Shown here: positions 54,165 to 64,000 of the stretch, one piece after another
Layout of the letters: each line of letters starts with the position of its first letter
Position numbering within the stretch: position 1 is the stretch's first letter
NCBI RefSeq assembly: GCF_963082655.1
Contig: NC_081553.1
Span: 67,620,951 to 67,684,950 of the forward strand
DNA length: 64,000 nt
Source of the DNA: Stomoxys calcitrans
Lineage: Eukaryota; Arthropoda; Insecta; Diptera; Muscidae
Direction of reading: 5' to 3'
Notes under the pieces: model-generated
Database searches by the model: none
What the model was told of the DNA's origin: nothing
What the model saw: only the letters and a program-made list of their open reading frames with translations
Translations under genes and position numbers: made by a program

Positions 54165-56150
54165 TGTGATCTGGGTCTGAGACGGGTGGGTCTGGCTGGG
54201 CAGTTAAACAGGTGACATGTGTCGTGTGGTCCCTAGTCACAATCGGGACATTCATCCTGCACGTTGGCATCAAACCTTGCTCTGTAGGAATTGAGGAGGC
54301 TTCTTCTGCCGGATCGTAATTGAGCCAGAACTACTCTGTTTTGCAATTTTTCAGGTGCAATGGGAGACAGTCGTTCTCCAAGGACCATATCACCCGGTAG
54401 CTATTCACCGCATATGCTACCGTGACTGCATGAATGTTGTCTAGGCCCGCTTGATACGCCGCTTGATCTATAGGTGCTCTCTCTTTTAGCGCTGGACCTC
54501 ACGCTCTAGATCATGCTCACGCTCTAGATCAGATATACCTTAAGGCTTCTGGGCGGTGAATACCTATGCACAAGATAATGATTTGTATGATCTCAGCCCA
54601 GAAGGTATTGCTTAGTAATGGGTTGCCCAAAAAGTAAAAGAAAGTAAATGCATTTTTAATAAAACTTAGAATGAACTTTAATCAAATATACTTTTTTTAC
54701 CCTTTTTTTCTAAAGCAGGCTAAAAGTAACAGCTGATAACTGACAGAAGAAAGAATGCAATTACAGAGTCACAAGCTGTGAAAAAATTTGTCAACGCCGA
54801 CTATATGAAAAATCCGCAATTACTTTTTGGGCAACCCAATAGTTATGTCTTTGCGCGGGTAGGATCTTTGTCTGCTGATGGAGGTGGTCCACATAAGAAC
54901 TGAAGAGACAGCCCATCCCAGTTCGAAGGGCGGCATTCTGACAGATCTGTATATTATTCTGTATATTTCGTGTCACAGAGCTGACGAGGCAACACTGGAG
55001 CTGCATAACTTATCACAGAACTGCCAATTACTTTGTAAGTTGTCAACAAAGTTGGCATCACCCCAAGTGCTGCCGGCAAAAGACTTGAGGACCTTGTTTC
55101 TACTTTTGACTTTATCGCAAACTGCTGTGGCATGTGAGGAGAACTCGTACGAGCTGTCAAATGTGACACCAAGTATTTTGGGATACTTGATGGTTGGAAT
55201 TGTCACTCCATCTACCATCACATTCTGCTCCCTAGGCACCTCATGCGTGTATGTAGTGAACCATGTGGCTGAAGATTTGGTGGCATATATCTTCAAATTT
55301 CTTGAAGCGAAGTGAGAGGCAAGTTCGTTGAGGTAGAGATTCAACCTATCGCAGATTTCATCAATGGGTGGGGGGCCTGATGCCATGATCGTACAATCGT
55401 CCGCATATGATACGATCTCTATGATGTCTGGAGGGGGTGGAATGGTGGATAGGTGGATTGCTGTGGCACGTGAGGTGAATTTGTACGAGCTTTCAAAGGT
55501 GACCCCAAGTATTTTGGGACACTTGATGGTCGGTATTGTAACTCCATCGGCCATCATTTTCAGCTCCCTACGCACCTCATGGGTGTATGTGGTGAACAAT
55601 GTGGTGGCATATATCTTAAAATTTCTTGCTGCGAAATAAGAGGAAAGTTCGTTGAGGTAGATGTTCAACCTATCGCAGATGCCATCAATGGGTGCTGGGG
55701 GCTGCCATAATCGTACAATCGTCCGCATATGTTACGATCTCTATGATGTCTGGAGGGGGTGGAATGGAGAATGGGTAGAGGTTTACAGTGCCGGAGATAA
55801 CACCCCGCCACATAATTCGAAACCCAGCGTTTCAGGCCTGGCTGGAGGGACGTATTAGCGATGCCCTTAAAGAGTTGGCATGGCGGACAGTGTCGAATGC
55901 CTTCGATAGGCCCAGTGCCACGAGGACCGTCCTATCACATGGCCTTACTAGTTGTTGTGCGATGCAGTCTTCGAACGAGGCTCGGGAGGAGTAGTCCCCC
56001 AAGCGTCTTGGCTACTGGTGAGAGAAGGGAGATTGGTCTGTACGACTCCCCCTTACTCGGATCCTTAACAGGCTTCAGTAGCGGGGTCACTTTGCCCATC
56101 TTCCAGACATCGGGTACTATAAGAGTGTTCAAAGACAGGTTGAGGACAGT
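54165..56150 (-). pseudogene. Jockey-like LINE with duplicated RT palm
   Basis: The minus strand carries RT blocks in order: VWKMGKVTPLLKPVKDPSKG and YRPISLLSPVAKTL (about 56130-55935), a FDTVRH-like trace, then the palm IIEIVSYADDCTIMASGPPP with CDRLNLYLNELASHFASRNL and KILGVTFDSSYEF. The palm segment occurs twice, about 320-340 bp apart (frame 54973-55728), with the second YADD at about 55725. Thumb-like NIQICQNAALRTGMGCLFSS follows. The C-terminus has CPDCD.GPHDTCHLFNCPA (about 54190-54260), a Cys/His knuckle typical of Jockey pol. A mariner MITE (54618-54839) and many frameshifts interrupt it. Confidence 0.75.
54618..54839. mobile_element. Mariner-type MITE, copy 4 (internal deletion near left end)
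   Basis: Left end ATGGGTTGCCCAAAAAGTAA, right end complementary, TA on both sides (54616-54617, 54840-54841). Compared with the 236-bp copy it lacks a short stretch (TTGCGGATTTTTT region) next to the left repeat. It sits inside the Jockey-like LINE. Confidence 0.9.
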
Positions 56151-56159
56151 CGTAAGATA

Positions 56160-56640
56160 CTCGACTTCAGGTATTATAACTAAGTGTATTTGTTTGTAAC
56201 ACCCAGAAGCAAGAAAATTAGATCCATGGATAAGTATACTGATCGACTAGAATCACTTCCTTTATTCGATTTAGTTATGTCCGTCTGTCTATCTGTCCAT
56301 TTTAATTTGTGTATAAAGTACTGGTCGCAATTTTCATCCAAAAATATAACAAAGGTAGTTTTTTTTGGCCTAAAGACGAAGCCTATTTCAATATAGGAAG
56401 AAATCGGTTCAAATCGGATATAGCTTTCATATGTATATTCGTCCGAATTGGACTAATATTGTAATAATTACGTCATTTGTCTACCGAAATTTTGCAAGAG
56501 GGCTTCTCTTATGACTCCTGACATCATTGCTTAATATGTTAGCAATCGGTTAAGATTTAAATATACCTTCCATATATGTAAGCGCATTTATCGACCGATC
56601 TTCTCAGTTCTGGAGAATGTTCAGTTTGGACAATGGCAGG
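56160..56640 (-). mobile_element. DINE-1-like family C fragment C6
   Basis: Plus-strand reading: GGTATTATAACTAAGTGTAT, TTGTTTGTAACACCCAGAAG, TTTAGTTATGTCCGTCTGTC, TTAATTTGTGTATAAAGTAC and two units with CGGATATAGCTTTCATATGT. It is the 3' third of a C element. The extreme end (TATACCC) is lost where it meets the Jockey-like LINE. Confidence 0.75.
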
Positions 56641-57030
56641 CCCAGTACAACTTACTGCTTCAAATTTAAGCGAAATTTGGTAACAAATGGGGTTTTTTTT
56701 GGGTTTAAGACCCTTAATTTGCAGATCGGTCTGTATGACTGCTATATCTCAGTTCGTATATCGTAGTTCGATAAGGACCAAACTCGTTGCGGATCTTGAC
56801 AGGATGTCATTATTCTATATTTCAACAAGATCGGGTGATAAACGCGCCCTTAAATCCGAACGGCGGTCTATATATGGCAGCTATATCTAAATATTATCCA
56901 ATTTTGGTCTTTCAAGAACTTAACCTGCGTATACACAAAATACGAATCAAGCTTAGATTCAATATCCCATTTTTGAAGGCTATAGCGTGATTACAACAGA
57001 CGGGCCATAGCATCGGACAGACATACAGAT
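56641..57030 (+). mobile_element. DINE-1-like B1 fragment
   Basis: It has CAAATTTAAGCGAAATTTGG, AGACCCTTAATTTGCAGATC, GGTCTGTATGACTGCTATAT, ATATGGCAGCTATATCTAAA, AACTTAACCTGCGTATACAC and TATAGCGTGATTACAACAGA. It stops soon after the microsatellite; the terminal block is lost. Confidence 0.65.
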
Positions 57031-57166
57031 ATTGCATAAACAAATTATAATATTATGTGATCATGGATGAGTTTGCAATAACCCAGCCTTAAACGGAAAG
57101 CAACAATTTCGTCTTTTCTCGACTTTTTAAGTGCAGCCCTTAGTAGTATTAAGAGTCTTGTACCAG

Positions 57167-57373
57167 TCAGATGCCATTGCGCTTTATTTGAAAGATGGGT
57201 CTAAAGAAACTGTTGATATCTGATACTGAAGGATTTTTTGTCAGAGGTCTATTAACAGTCGATTTTGCGATCCTTTCATTCCTCTCTATATCCTTATTGC
57301 CTGGGATCCAAATTTTTCTACATCTCGACATTTGATATTCGTAAAACACGACATCAGCTTTTCGTTTCGACAT
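57167..57373 (-). pseudogene. RNase H C-terminal remnant
   Basis: The 68-codon frame contains RKIWIPGNKDIERNERIAK, resembling the [IV]W[IV]PGHxGIxGNExAD block near the end of LINE RNase H domains. The catalytic His (HSG in family members) is replaced by Asn-Lys, and the Asp after NExA is also absent. No RT is adjacent. It is probably the last trace of an old LINE, not otherwise represented here. Confidence 0.45.
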
Positions 57374-58385
57374 TTGTTATAATTTCATCTAAAATTGGTT
57401 GGTGTGGAAATTTCCTTTGAAACTTCCTCCATAGCAGTGCTGGAAGTAGCAGTTACACCAAATTTATTTTTAATTAAACATTCCTATAAAATCTCAAGTT
57501 GCCAAAAAAAACAACCAGTTCAGTGAAATCTTATTAACCCAAACACTTTAATCCTTTGATTTTATTTCCACAAGAAATTGCATTCAATAAAGATTTCCTC
57601 AGAAATTACCATTAAAGAGAATTCAAAGCATTTCTACAACTGTACTTGCATTTGCCCATTGTCGGTATTTGATGAACGATAAGCAACGTTTACAGAGAAA
57701 TTTTCACTGCCTTAATATTTGAAAAAGTTTCTCTGCACTTTATGGCAGATGAAATTTGAAGGCCATAGCATCGTGTACTGAGCCAAACAAAATGCGTCCG
57801 TAATTAAATCGTTTTCCTGTGGCAAATGAAAAGAGAGATGAAAACTGAACTGGGTATTACGAGTATTTGGCTACAAAATTAAGCGTTTATTAAGTTTGTT
57901 TGACATGAGCACGTTGTACACTTTATAAGCCAATTAAATACTTTTTAACACTTTTACTTTGAACATTTAATCTATTTCATGTCTTCCAATTAACCCACAT
58001 TAAGGCATCGCTACAAATGTACCAACCTGCCTGCCTGCCTGTCTGATTTCCCATATAACTTTAGACCAAAATTTACCTTGGCCTGGCTACTGCAAAGAAT
58101 ATTTAGAAAATTTCAACGTATTTGAATGGGCAGCAGGTGTACATGATGGATGTTCAGAAGAAAATATAGTTGGGGTTGAATTGATGGGCAAAGTTAAAAC
58201 GAGCAGCAATTGCTGGCTGCATGCAGCTGAATAAGAAACTTTCGCCCAAAAATGTTTTATGTGGTACGGAACTACTGTTTGCTGGAGCTTGGCTATTTGT
58301 TTAGTATCATGATATGGAATTTTGTATGATAAATAATGTATACATGAATTTGCGTTCATGTAAAGATACAGCATGAATAGCGAAA
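57374..58385. other. Unassigned AT-rich sequence
   Basis: I see no gene. A CCTGCCTGCCTGCCTGTCTG microsatellite lies near 58025-58045. The minus frame at 58087-58488 runs from a DINE head into unassigned DNA and shows no domain. Confidence 0.45.
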
Positions 58386-59960
58386 ACAAGTAAAAAGGCG
58401 TTAAGTTCGGCCGGGCCGAACTTTGGATACCCACCACCTCGGGTATATATGTAAACCACCTTTCATCAAAATTCGGTGAAAATTTCATACCTTATACTCA
58501 TATACCTCATACCGATCTGAACTATATACGACACGGATGTCGAAAAGCCGAACATAAGTCACTGTGTCAAATTTCAGTGAAATCGGATTATAAATGCGCC
58601 GTTTGTGGGGCCAAGACTTTAAATCGAGATATCGGTCTACATGGCAGCTATATCCAAATCTGGACCGATTTGGGCCAAGTTGCATAAACATGTCGAAGAG
58701 CCTAACACTAAGCACTGTTCCAAATTTCGGCGAATTCGGACAATAAATGCCACTTTTATGGGCCCTAAACCTTAAATCCAGAGATCGGTGTATATGAAGA
58801 AGGACGTCGAAGAGCCTAACCAAACTCACTGTCTCAAATTTCAGCGACATCGGACAATAAATGCGTCTTTTATGGCCCCAAAACCCAAAACCTAGATATC
58901 GGTCTATATGGCAGCTATATCCAAATCTGGACCGATCTGTGCGATATTGCAGAAGTATGTCAAGGGGTTTAACTTAACTCACTGTTCCAAATTTCGGGGA
59001 CATCGGGCAATAAATGAGCATTTTATGGGCCCAAAACCATAAATCAAGAAATCGGTCTATATGGCAGCTATATCCAAATTTTAACCGATCTGGACCGAAT
59101 TGAAGAAATATGTCAAAGGGCCTAACACATCTCACTGTCCCAAATTTCAGCAAAATCGGATAATGAATGTGGCTATTATGGGCCTTACACCATAAATCGG
59201 AGGATCGATCTATATGGCAGCTATATCCAAATCTAGACCGATCTGAGCCAAATTAACGAAGGATGTCGATGGGCCTTACACAATTCACTGCCCCGAATTT
59301 CATCAAAATCGGATAATAAATGTGGCTTTTGTGGGCCTAAGACCCTAAACCTGAGGATCGGTCTATATGGCAGCTATATCCAAATCTGATCCGATCTGAA
59401 CCAACTTAAAGAAACATGTCAAAGGGCCTAACACAACTCACTGTCCCAAATTTCAGCGAAATCGGACCATAAATGTGGCTTTTATGGGCCTTAGACTCTA
59501 AATCGGAGGATCGGTCTATATGGCAGCTATATCTAAATCTGGACCGATCTGAGCCAAATTGACAAAGGATGTCGAAGGGCCTAACGCAACTCACTGTCCC
59601 AAATTTCAACAAAATCGGATAATAAATGTGGCTTTTATGGGCCTAAGACCCTAAATCGGCGGATCGGTCTATATGGGGGCTATATCAAGATATAGTCCGA
59701 TATAGCCCATCTTCGAACTTAACCTGCTTATGGACAAAAAAAGAATCTGTGCAAAATTTCAGCTCAATATCTTTATTTTTAAAGACTGTAGCGTGATTTC
59801 AACAGACAGACGGACAGACGGACGGACATGGCTAGATCGTCTTAGATTTTTACGCTGATCAAGAATATATATACTTTATAGGGTCGGAAATGGATATTTC
59901 GATGTGTTGCAAACGGAATGACAAAATGAATATACCCCCATCCTTCGGTGGTGGGTATAA
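58386..59960 (+). mobile_element. DINE-1-like element B1d, full length
   Basis: Head ACAAGTAAAAAGGCGTTAAG, GGCCGGGCCGAACTTTGG, ATACCCACCACCTCGGGTAT. About eight units follow; typical markers are GATCGGTCTATATGGCAGCT, CCAAATCTGGACCGATCTGG and ACTCACTGTCCCAAATTTC. The last unit differs (CTATATCAAGATATAGTCCG). Tail: AACAGACAGACGGACAGACG, TTTACGCTGATCAAGAATAT, TATAGGGTCGGAAATGGATA and CATCCTTCGGTGGTGGGTAT. Subterminal ATACCCACCACC and GGTGGTGGGTAT are inverted copies. Best reference copy of B1. Confidence 0.9.
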
Positions 59961-60137
59961 CAAGTTAAGAACAGTGTAGAAATTTACAACATGTGTATCA
60001 GGATAATAGAGGCCAAAGAATTGGATTCCTTGAGCCAGGAAGCCATTATTTCTGCAGACAGGACCAAAACTGTCGTCTGATCATTTAGCCGTAGGTCTAG
60101 GCATTGAGAAAATTTTGCAAAAAAAAACATAGTATTG

Positions 60138-60300
60138 AGATAAGCCGGACCGATCTTTTGATATCCACCCCCAAGGTCTACAAAATCGAGTTCAAACAAA
60201 AAATTGGTCTATACGGCGGCTAAAATGCACTTTATAGGGCGCACCTCCGATTTCGTTAAAATTTGGTAAGTAGATGTGGTTTGACCCGGGCACAATAATC
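60138..60300 (+). repeat. Possible diverged DINE-type unit
   Basis: It has AGCCGGACCGATCTTTTGAT, ATTGGTCTATACGGCGGCTA and GATTTCGTTAAAATTTGGTA, which echo the head and one unit of B1. The match is weak and the edges are uncertain. Confidence 0.3.
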
Positions 60301-60419
60301 AGCTGTCCGTTTTTTAAGTAAAGGCATGTGGACCCACTAGGAGCCAAATAACCCCCTCGGTGGTAGTTGCACCCGGGAAGGACTTATGGGGTCTTGAAAG
60401 TTTTGAGTCTCCTATGTTA

Positions 60420-60537
60420 GGTATGGTTAGGTTAAAAAAGGGTGCGGGTATTAATCCGACCCATGCCACTATGGACATACACCTAAGTCAGTAATCGGGT
60501 GGTTGTGCGCTCTAAATACCAAAACAAATGACCTAAA
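60420..60537 (-). mobile_element. R1/LOA-like LINE 3' tail fragment (L5)
   Basis: The left edge reads GGTATGGTTAGGTTAAAAAA; on the minus strand this is a CCTAA-type 3' end like L2 and L3. GACATACACCTAAGTCAGTA and GTTGTGCGCTCTAAATACC match L3 near 42690-42720. It is only the last 120 bp of the LINE, and a DINE-1-like element begins at its right side. Confidence 0.65.
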
Positions 60538-60538
60538 A

Positions 60539-61793
60539 ACAAGTAAAAAGGCGTTAAGTTCAGCCGGGTCGCACTTTGGATACCCACCACCTCGGGTATA
60601 TATGTAAACCATCTTTCGTCAAAATCCAGTGAGAAATGCATACCTGCCCCATAGCAGCTATATCGAATTATGTTCCGATTTGGACCAAATACTAAAAAGT
60701 ACAAGTCATTGCTCTATTGTGTATGTGTGTAAATATTGGTCTTTTCAGTAGCTATATCTAAAAATAAACCGATCTGAACCGTATACGACGCAGATGTCGA
60801 AAAGCCTAACATAAGTCACTGTGTCAGATTTCAGTGAAATCAGGTAATAAATGCGCCTTCTATGGGGCCAAGACTTCAAATCGAGATATCGGTCTATATG
60901 GCAGCTATATCCAAATCTGGACCGATCTGGGCCAAGTTGCATAAAAACGATGGAGAGCCTAACACAACGCACTGTCTGAAATTTCGGCGAAATCGGACAA
61001 TAAATAGGCATTTTATGGGCCCAAAACCTTAAATCGAGAGATCGGTCTCTATTGCAGCTATATTCAAATCTGAACTGATCTGGGCCAAATTGAAGAAGGA
61101 TGTCGAAGGGCCTAACACAACCCACTGTCCCAAATTTTGTCGAAGTCGGACAATAAGTGCGCCTTTTATCGGCGTAAGACCTTAACTGGAGAGATCGGTC
61201 TATATAGCAGCTTTATCCAAATCCGAGCTGATCTGATCCAAATTAAAGAAGAATGTCGAAGAGCCTAACGCAACTCACTGTCCCACATTTCAGCAAAAGC
61301 GGCTAATAAATGTGGCTTTTATGGGCCTAAGACCCTAAATCGGCGGATCGGTCTATATGGCATCTATAACCAAATCTGAACCGATCTAGGCCAAATTAAC
61401 GAAGGAAGTCGAAGGGCCTAACGCAACTCACAGTCCCAAATTTCAGCAAAATCGGATAATAAATGTGGCTTTTATGGGCCTAAGACCCTAAAGCGGAGGA
61501 TCGGTCTATATGGGGGCTATATCAAGATATAGTCCGATATAGCCCATCTTCGAACTTGACCTGCTATGGACAAAAAAAAAAAGAATCTGTGCAAAGTTTC
61601 AGCTCAATATCTTTATTTTTAAAGACTGTTGCGTGATTTCAACAGATCGACGGACAGATATGTCCAGATCGTCTTAGATTTTTACGCTGATCAAGAATAA
61701 ATATACTTTATAGGGTCGGAAATGGATATTTCGATATGTTGCAAATGGAATGGCAAAATGAATATACCCCCATCCTTCGGTGGTGGGTATAAA
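60539..61793 (+). mobile_element. DINE-1-like element B1e, full length
   Basis: Head ACAAGTAAAAAGGCGTTAAG, TTCAGCCGGGTCGCACTTTG, ATACCCACCACCTCGGGTAT; about six units; tail with GTGATTTCAACAGATCGACG, TTTACGCTGATCAAGAATAA, TAGGGTCGGAAATGGATATT and CATCCTTCGGTGGTGGGTAT. The GTCY-type microsatellite is short. It lies directly against a LINE 3' fragment on its left and close to a perfect hairpin on its right. Confidence 0.9.
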
Positions 61794-61828
61794 AAAAGAC
61801 TAAATTATGACTATTTAATAGGTAGTCT

Positions 61829-61882
61829 TATGGTATGGTGGTTGTCTATGAATGACTATTCATAGACAACCACCATACCATA
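61829..61882. repeat. Perfect 25-bp inverted repeat with 4-nt loop
   Basis: Left arm 61829-61853 begins TATGGTATGGTGGTTGTC; right arm 61858-61882 is its exact complement; the loop is GACT. The arms are not part of any repeat family recognised in this window. Confidence 0.95.
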
Positions 61883-62079
61883 TGATCCACTCTAAGCGAG
61901 TGGCAGTCTTCAACTGAAATTGTTTGATTCAATTGGATTTAGTTGATCCAATTAAAAACATGCCAACGTGAACAGAGAGGGGGCAGGGTGGTAAAAATTA
62001 ATCATCAGCAGGTATCTTTGTTAAGACAACCTATCGGTCCTTTGCATAAAGAAAAATAAAATGTAGGAATATAGAAAAG

Positions 62080-62619
62080 ATCTAAAAGCAAAAAATTTGG
62101 TATCAAATTCTGGGGTGGGATGCCTAGGAGAGCCGCCCAACCCAAAAACCCGGCAAACGGTCTATAAATCCGTTTGCCGGGTTTTGGGTTTAATTTAATT
62201 TGAGACCCACTACAATATGGGACTGAAATTAAAATTATTTGAGAGTAGAAAACGAATCTGATATCCAATTGCCGAACTAAGAGTTTCGTAGGTCACCCCA
62301 CCACTATAAAACCCCTCAAATCGGACATATTTACCGACCATGGCAATATGAATCTTAAATGAAAGGTCTTTGGGAATAGAGCACGAAATTGACTTTCACC
62401 TTTAGGGACCAAGTCTCTAGGGGGTCCACCACACCCCAAAAAGGACTTTTACTGACCATTGCAATGTAGGATTTAAATAAGAGGTACTTGAGTGTAGAAA
62501 AATCCATAGGAAAATTGAAATACATTTTCAACTACAATTACGCAGAAATGTTCAAATTTAGAGTACTTCTCTCCAACATAGCATAATAGGGCGCAGCAGC
62601 GCGGGCCCGGCTCAGCTAG
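62080..62619 (+). mobile_element. Helitron family A copy A5, intact 3' end
   Basis: It begins in 5'-proximal sequence (AAATTTGGTATCAAATTCTG, GGGATGCCTAGGAGAGCCGC), has three or four interior units and ends GCGCAGCAGCGCGGGCCCGG, then CTCAG, then CTAG (62616-62619). GCGC-AGCA-GCGC can form a small hairpin before the terminus. The true 5' end is missing. Copy A6 begins at the very next base. Confidence 0.85.
62142..62188. repeat. Hairpin inside Helitron A5
   Basis: Arms ACCCGGCAAACGG and CCGTTTGCCGGGT, extended outwards by CCCAAAA/TTTTGGG, flank the loop TCTATAAAT (62161-62169). One extra A in the left arm is the only mismatch over about 19 bp. Other family A copies lack this inverted repeat. 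Confidence 0.9.
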
Positions 62620-64000
62620 TCCTATATATAAAAATCAATTTGTGTTTGTTTGTTAGATTGTGTGTTCCTTATAGACTCAAAAACGCCTGAACCGAATTTC
62701 ATTAAATTTCGCAGATATTGCATAATGATCTCGTGGTGAAAATAGGATACTACATTTTTTGATATCTGAAGGGGGAGCGGACCCTCCCCCTTACCCTAAT
62801 TTTCATAAACGCCAGATCTCTGAGATGGGTGGTGTGATTTAAGCGAAATTTTGTGAGCTCTCATATAGCACCCTAAAATTAAAAATGTGGAATCCAAATT
62901 TCGGATGGGGTATCTAGGGGGACCGCACCACCCTATAACCTACCAAACATATATTTAGACCAACCACGACAATATGGGACTAAAATGAAAGTTATTTAGG
63001 ATAAGTAAACTTATCTAATATTCTATTGTCGGATCAAGTGATCGGGGGACCACCCCAACTCCCAAAACACCCCCAAATCGGACATATTTACCGACCATGG
63101 CAATATGGGACTCAAATAAAAGGTATTTGCGAGTAGAATACGAATCTGATATCCAAATGTGGGACCAAGTCTCTGGAGGTTCACTTCTTCCCCAAAACAC
63201 CCCCAAAACCATGGCAAAATAGGGCTAAAATAAAAGGTATTTGAGCGTAGAATATGAATCTGATATTCAAATGTGGGGCTAAGAGTTTGGGGGGCCGCCC
63301 CTCCCAAAAAAACCCACCAAAGTGGACAAATTTACGACCATAGCAATATGGGGCTCAAATAAAAGGTCATTGGGAGTAAAGCAAGAATTTGAAATCAGTA
63401 TTCGTGAAAAAGAGTCTATGGGGCCACCCCACCCCCATAACACCACCATTATAGCACGTATTTCCTAACCATTCCAAAATAGGGCTGTAAAAAGAGGTTT
63501 TTTTTAGAGTAGAACGGGGCCAAGTCATTGAACAGCTGCCTCATTTTCCAAAACACCTCCCAAACTGCTCATGTTTTCCAACTATGGAAATATGGGGCCC
63601 GAATGAAAGGTATTTGGGAGTAGACCACAAATCTGATATCAACAATATGGACCAACTGTCTAGGGGACGTCCCACCACCATAACAACCCCCAAATAGGTC
63701 GTATTTGCACACCAAGACAATTTGGGTCTTCAAGACAGTGAAGCTCGATATTGATATTTTTTAGGGCCCATATCCCAAATCGGACATATTTGCTGACTTT
63801 TGCTTTAAGGAGTTTTAATGAAAGGTATTAGAGAAAACTAATGGAAAATCGAATTTTGAGTCCAATGGCAATATGGGGTTCAAATAAATGATATTTGAAA
63901 GTAGTAGAGTAGAGTGTGGGGAACCATCCCCAAACTCCAAAACTCCCTTAAATCAGGCATTTTTACCAACCATGTCAATGTGGGGCTCAAATGAAAGGTA
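62620..64000 (+). mobile_element. Helitron family A copy A6, intact 5' end, runs off window
   Basis: The 5' end TCCTATATATAAAAATCAAT and then TTGTGTTTGTTTG, GTGTTCCTTATAGACTCAAA is the typical 5' end of insect Helitrons (TC followed by TATATATAAAA). GGACCCTCCCCCTTACCC comes at about 62777. About ten interior units follow in the same order as in A2 and A3. The 3' end lies beyond 64000. No coding sequence is seen in the part present. Confidence 0.85.

Noticed and set aside
1..64000. Endogenous viral or LTR retrotransposon sequence
   Set aside because: I found no gag, protease, integrase, envelope, primer-binding site or paired long terminal repeats; all RT fragments have LINE motifs.

Overview
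The window looks like AT-rich, gene-poor nuclear DNA from a higher fly, most likely a calyptrate/muscid such as a house fly or stable fly relative. The organism is inferred from the repeats: DINE-1/INE-1-like elements, insect-type Helitrons, mariner MITEs, a tRNA-derived SINE, and RTE, R1/LOA-like and Jockey-like LINEs. I found no convincing host exon, rRNA, functional tRNA gene or CRISPR array. Nearly every long reading frame is a transposon remnant or an artefact of a tandem repeat. The DNA could be intergenic or part of a large intron.

Layout. 1-3.5 kb: an old Helitron (minus), a triplicated RTE reverse-transcriptase fragment and a SINE. 3.8-6.1 kb: a DINE-1-like element carrying a SINE and a second DINE-1-like element, which itself carries a mariner MITE. 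6.1-9.4 kb: mostly unassigned sequence with a LINE endonuclease remnant. 9.4-13.2 kb: a DINE-1-like element, RTE and R1-like LINE fragments and a dead mariner. 15.1-16.2 kb: a 1.1-kb (AAAAT)n array. 16.5-18.4 kb: a duplicated segment split by a SINE, then a hAT-type MITE with 8-bp target duplications. 18.7-22.4 kb: an R1/LOA-like LINE, an RTE endonuclease on the minus strand and a 134-bp-arm palindrome. 23.4-27.5 kb: a Helitron with an intact 3' end, then a 5'-truncated LINE with an open RNase H domain. 28.0-33.3 kb: DINE-1-like elements, again nested. 33.3-37.9 kb: a LINE with ORF1, endonuclease and RT remnants joined to a Helitron. 39.5-42.6 kb: SINEs and a DINE-1-like element with a 153-bp tandem array. 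42.6-44.9 kb: a LINE on the minus strand. 46.0-52.7 kb: DINE-1-like elements, two decayed DNA transposons and a Helitron piece. 54.2-56.2 kb: a Jockey-like LINE on the minus strand. 56.2-61.8 kb: DINE-1-like elements, two of them full length. 61.8-64.0 kb: a hairpin and two Helitrons joined head to tail.

The dominant theme is rolling-circle (Helitron/Helentron-type) elements. I distinguish a canonical Helitron family (called A here: 5' TC, 3' CTAG, interior made of 115-165-bp degenerate units) and a DINE-1-like superfamily (called B1, B2 and C here). The DINE-1-like elements share a head with TATACCC-type subterminal repeats, an interior array of about 150-bp units containing a GATCGGT/ACCGATC dyad, a GTCY-type microsatellite and a conserved tail. 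A second theme is that LINE remnants of several clades each carry internal tandem duplications. No element here appears autonomous. All family assignments are from reading motifs, without database searches.
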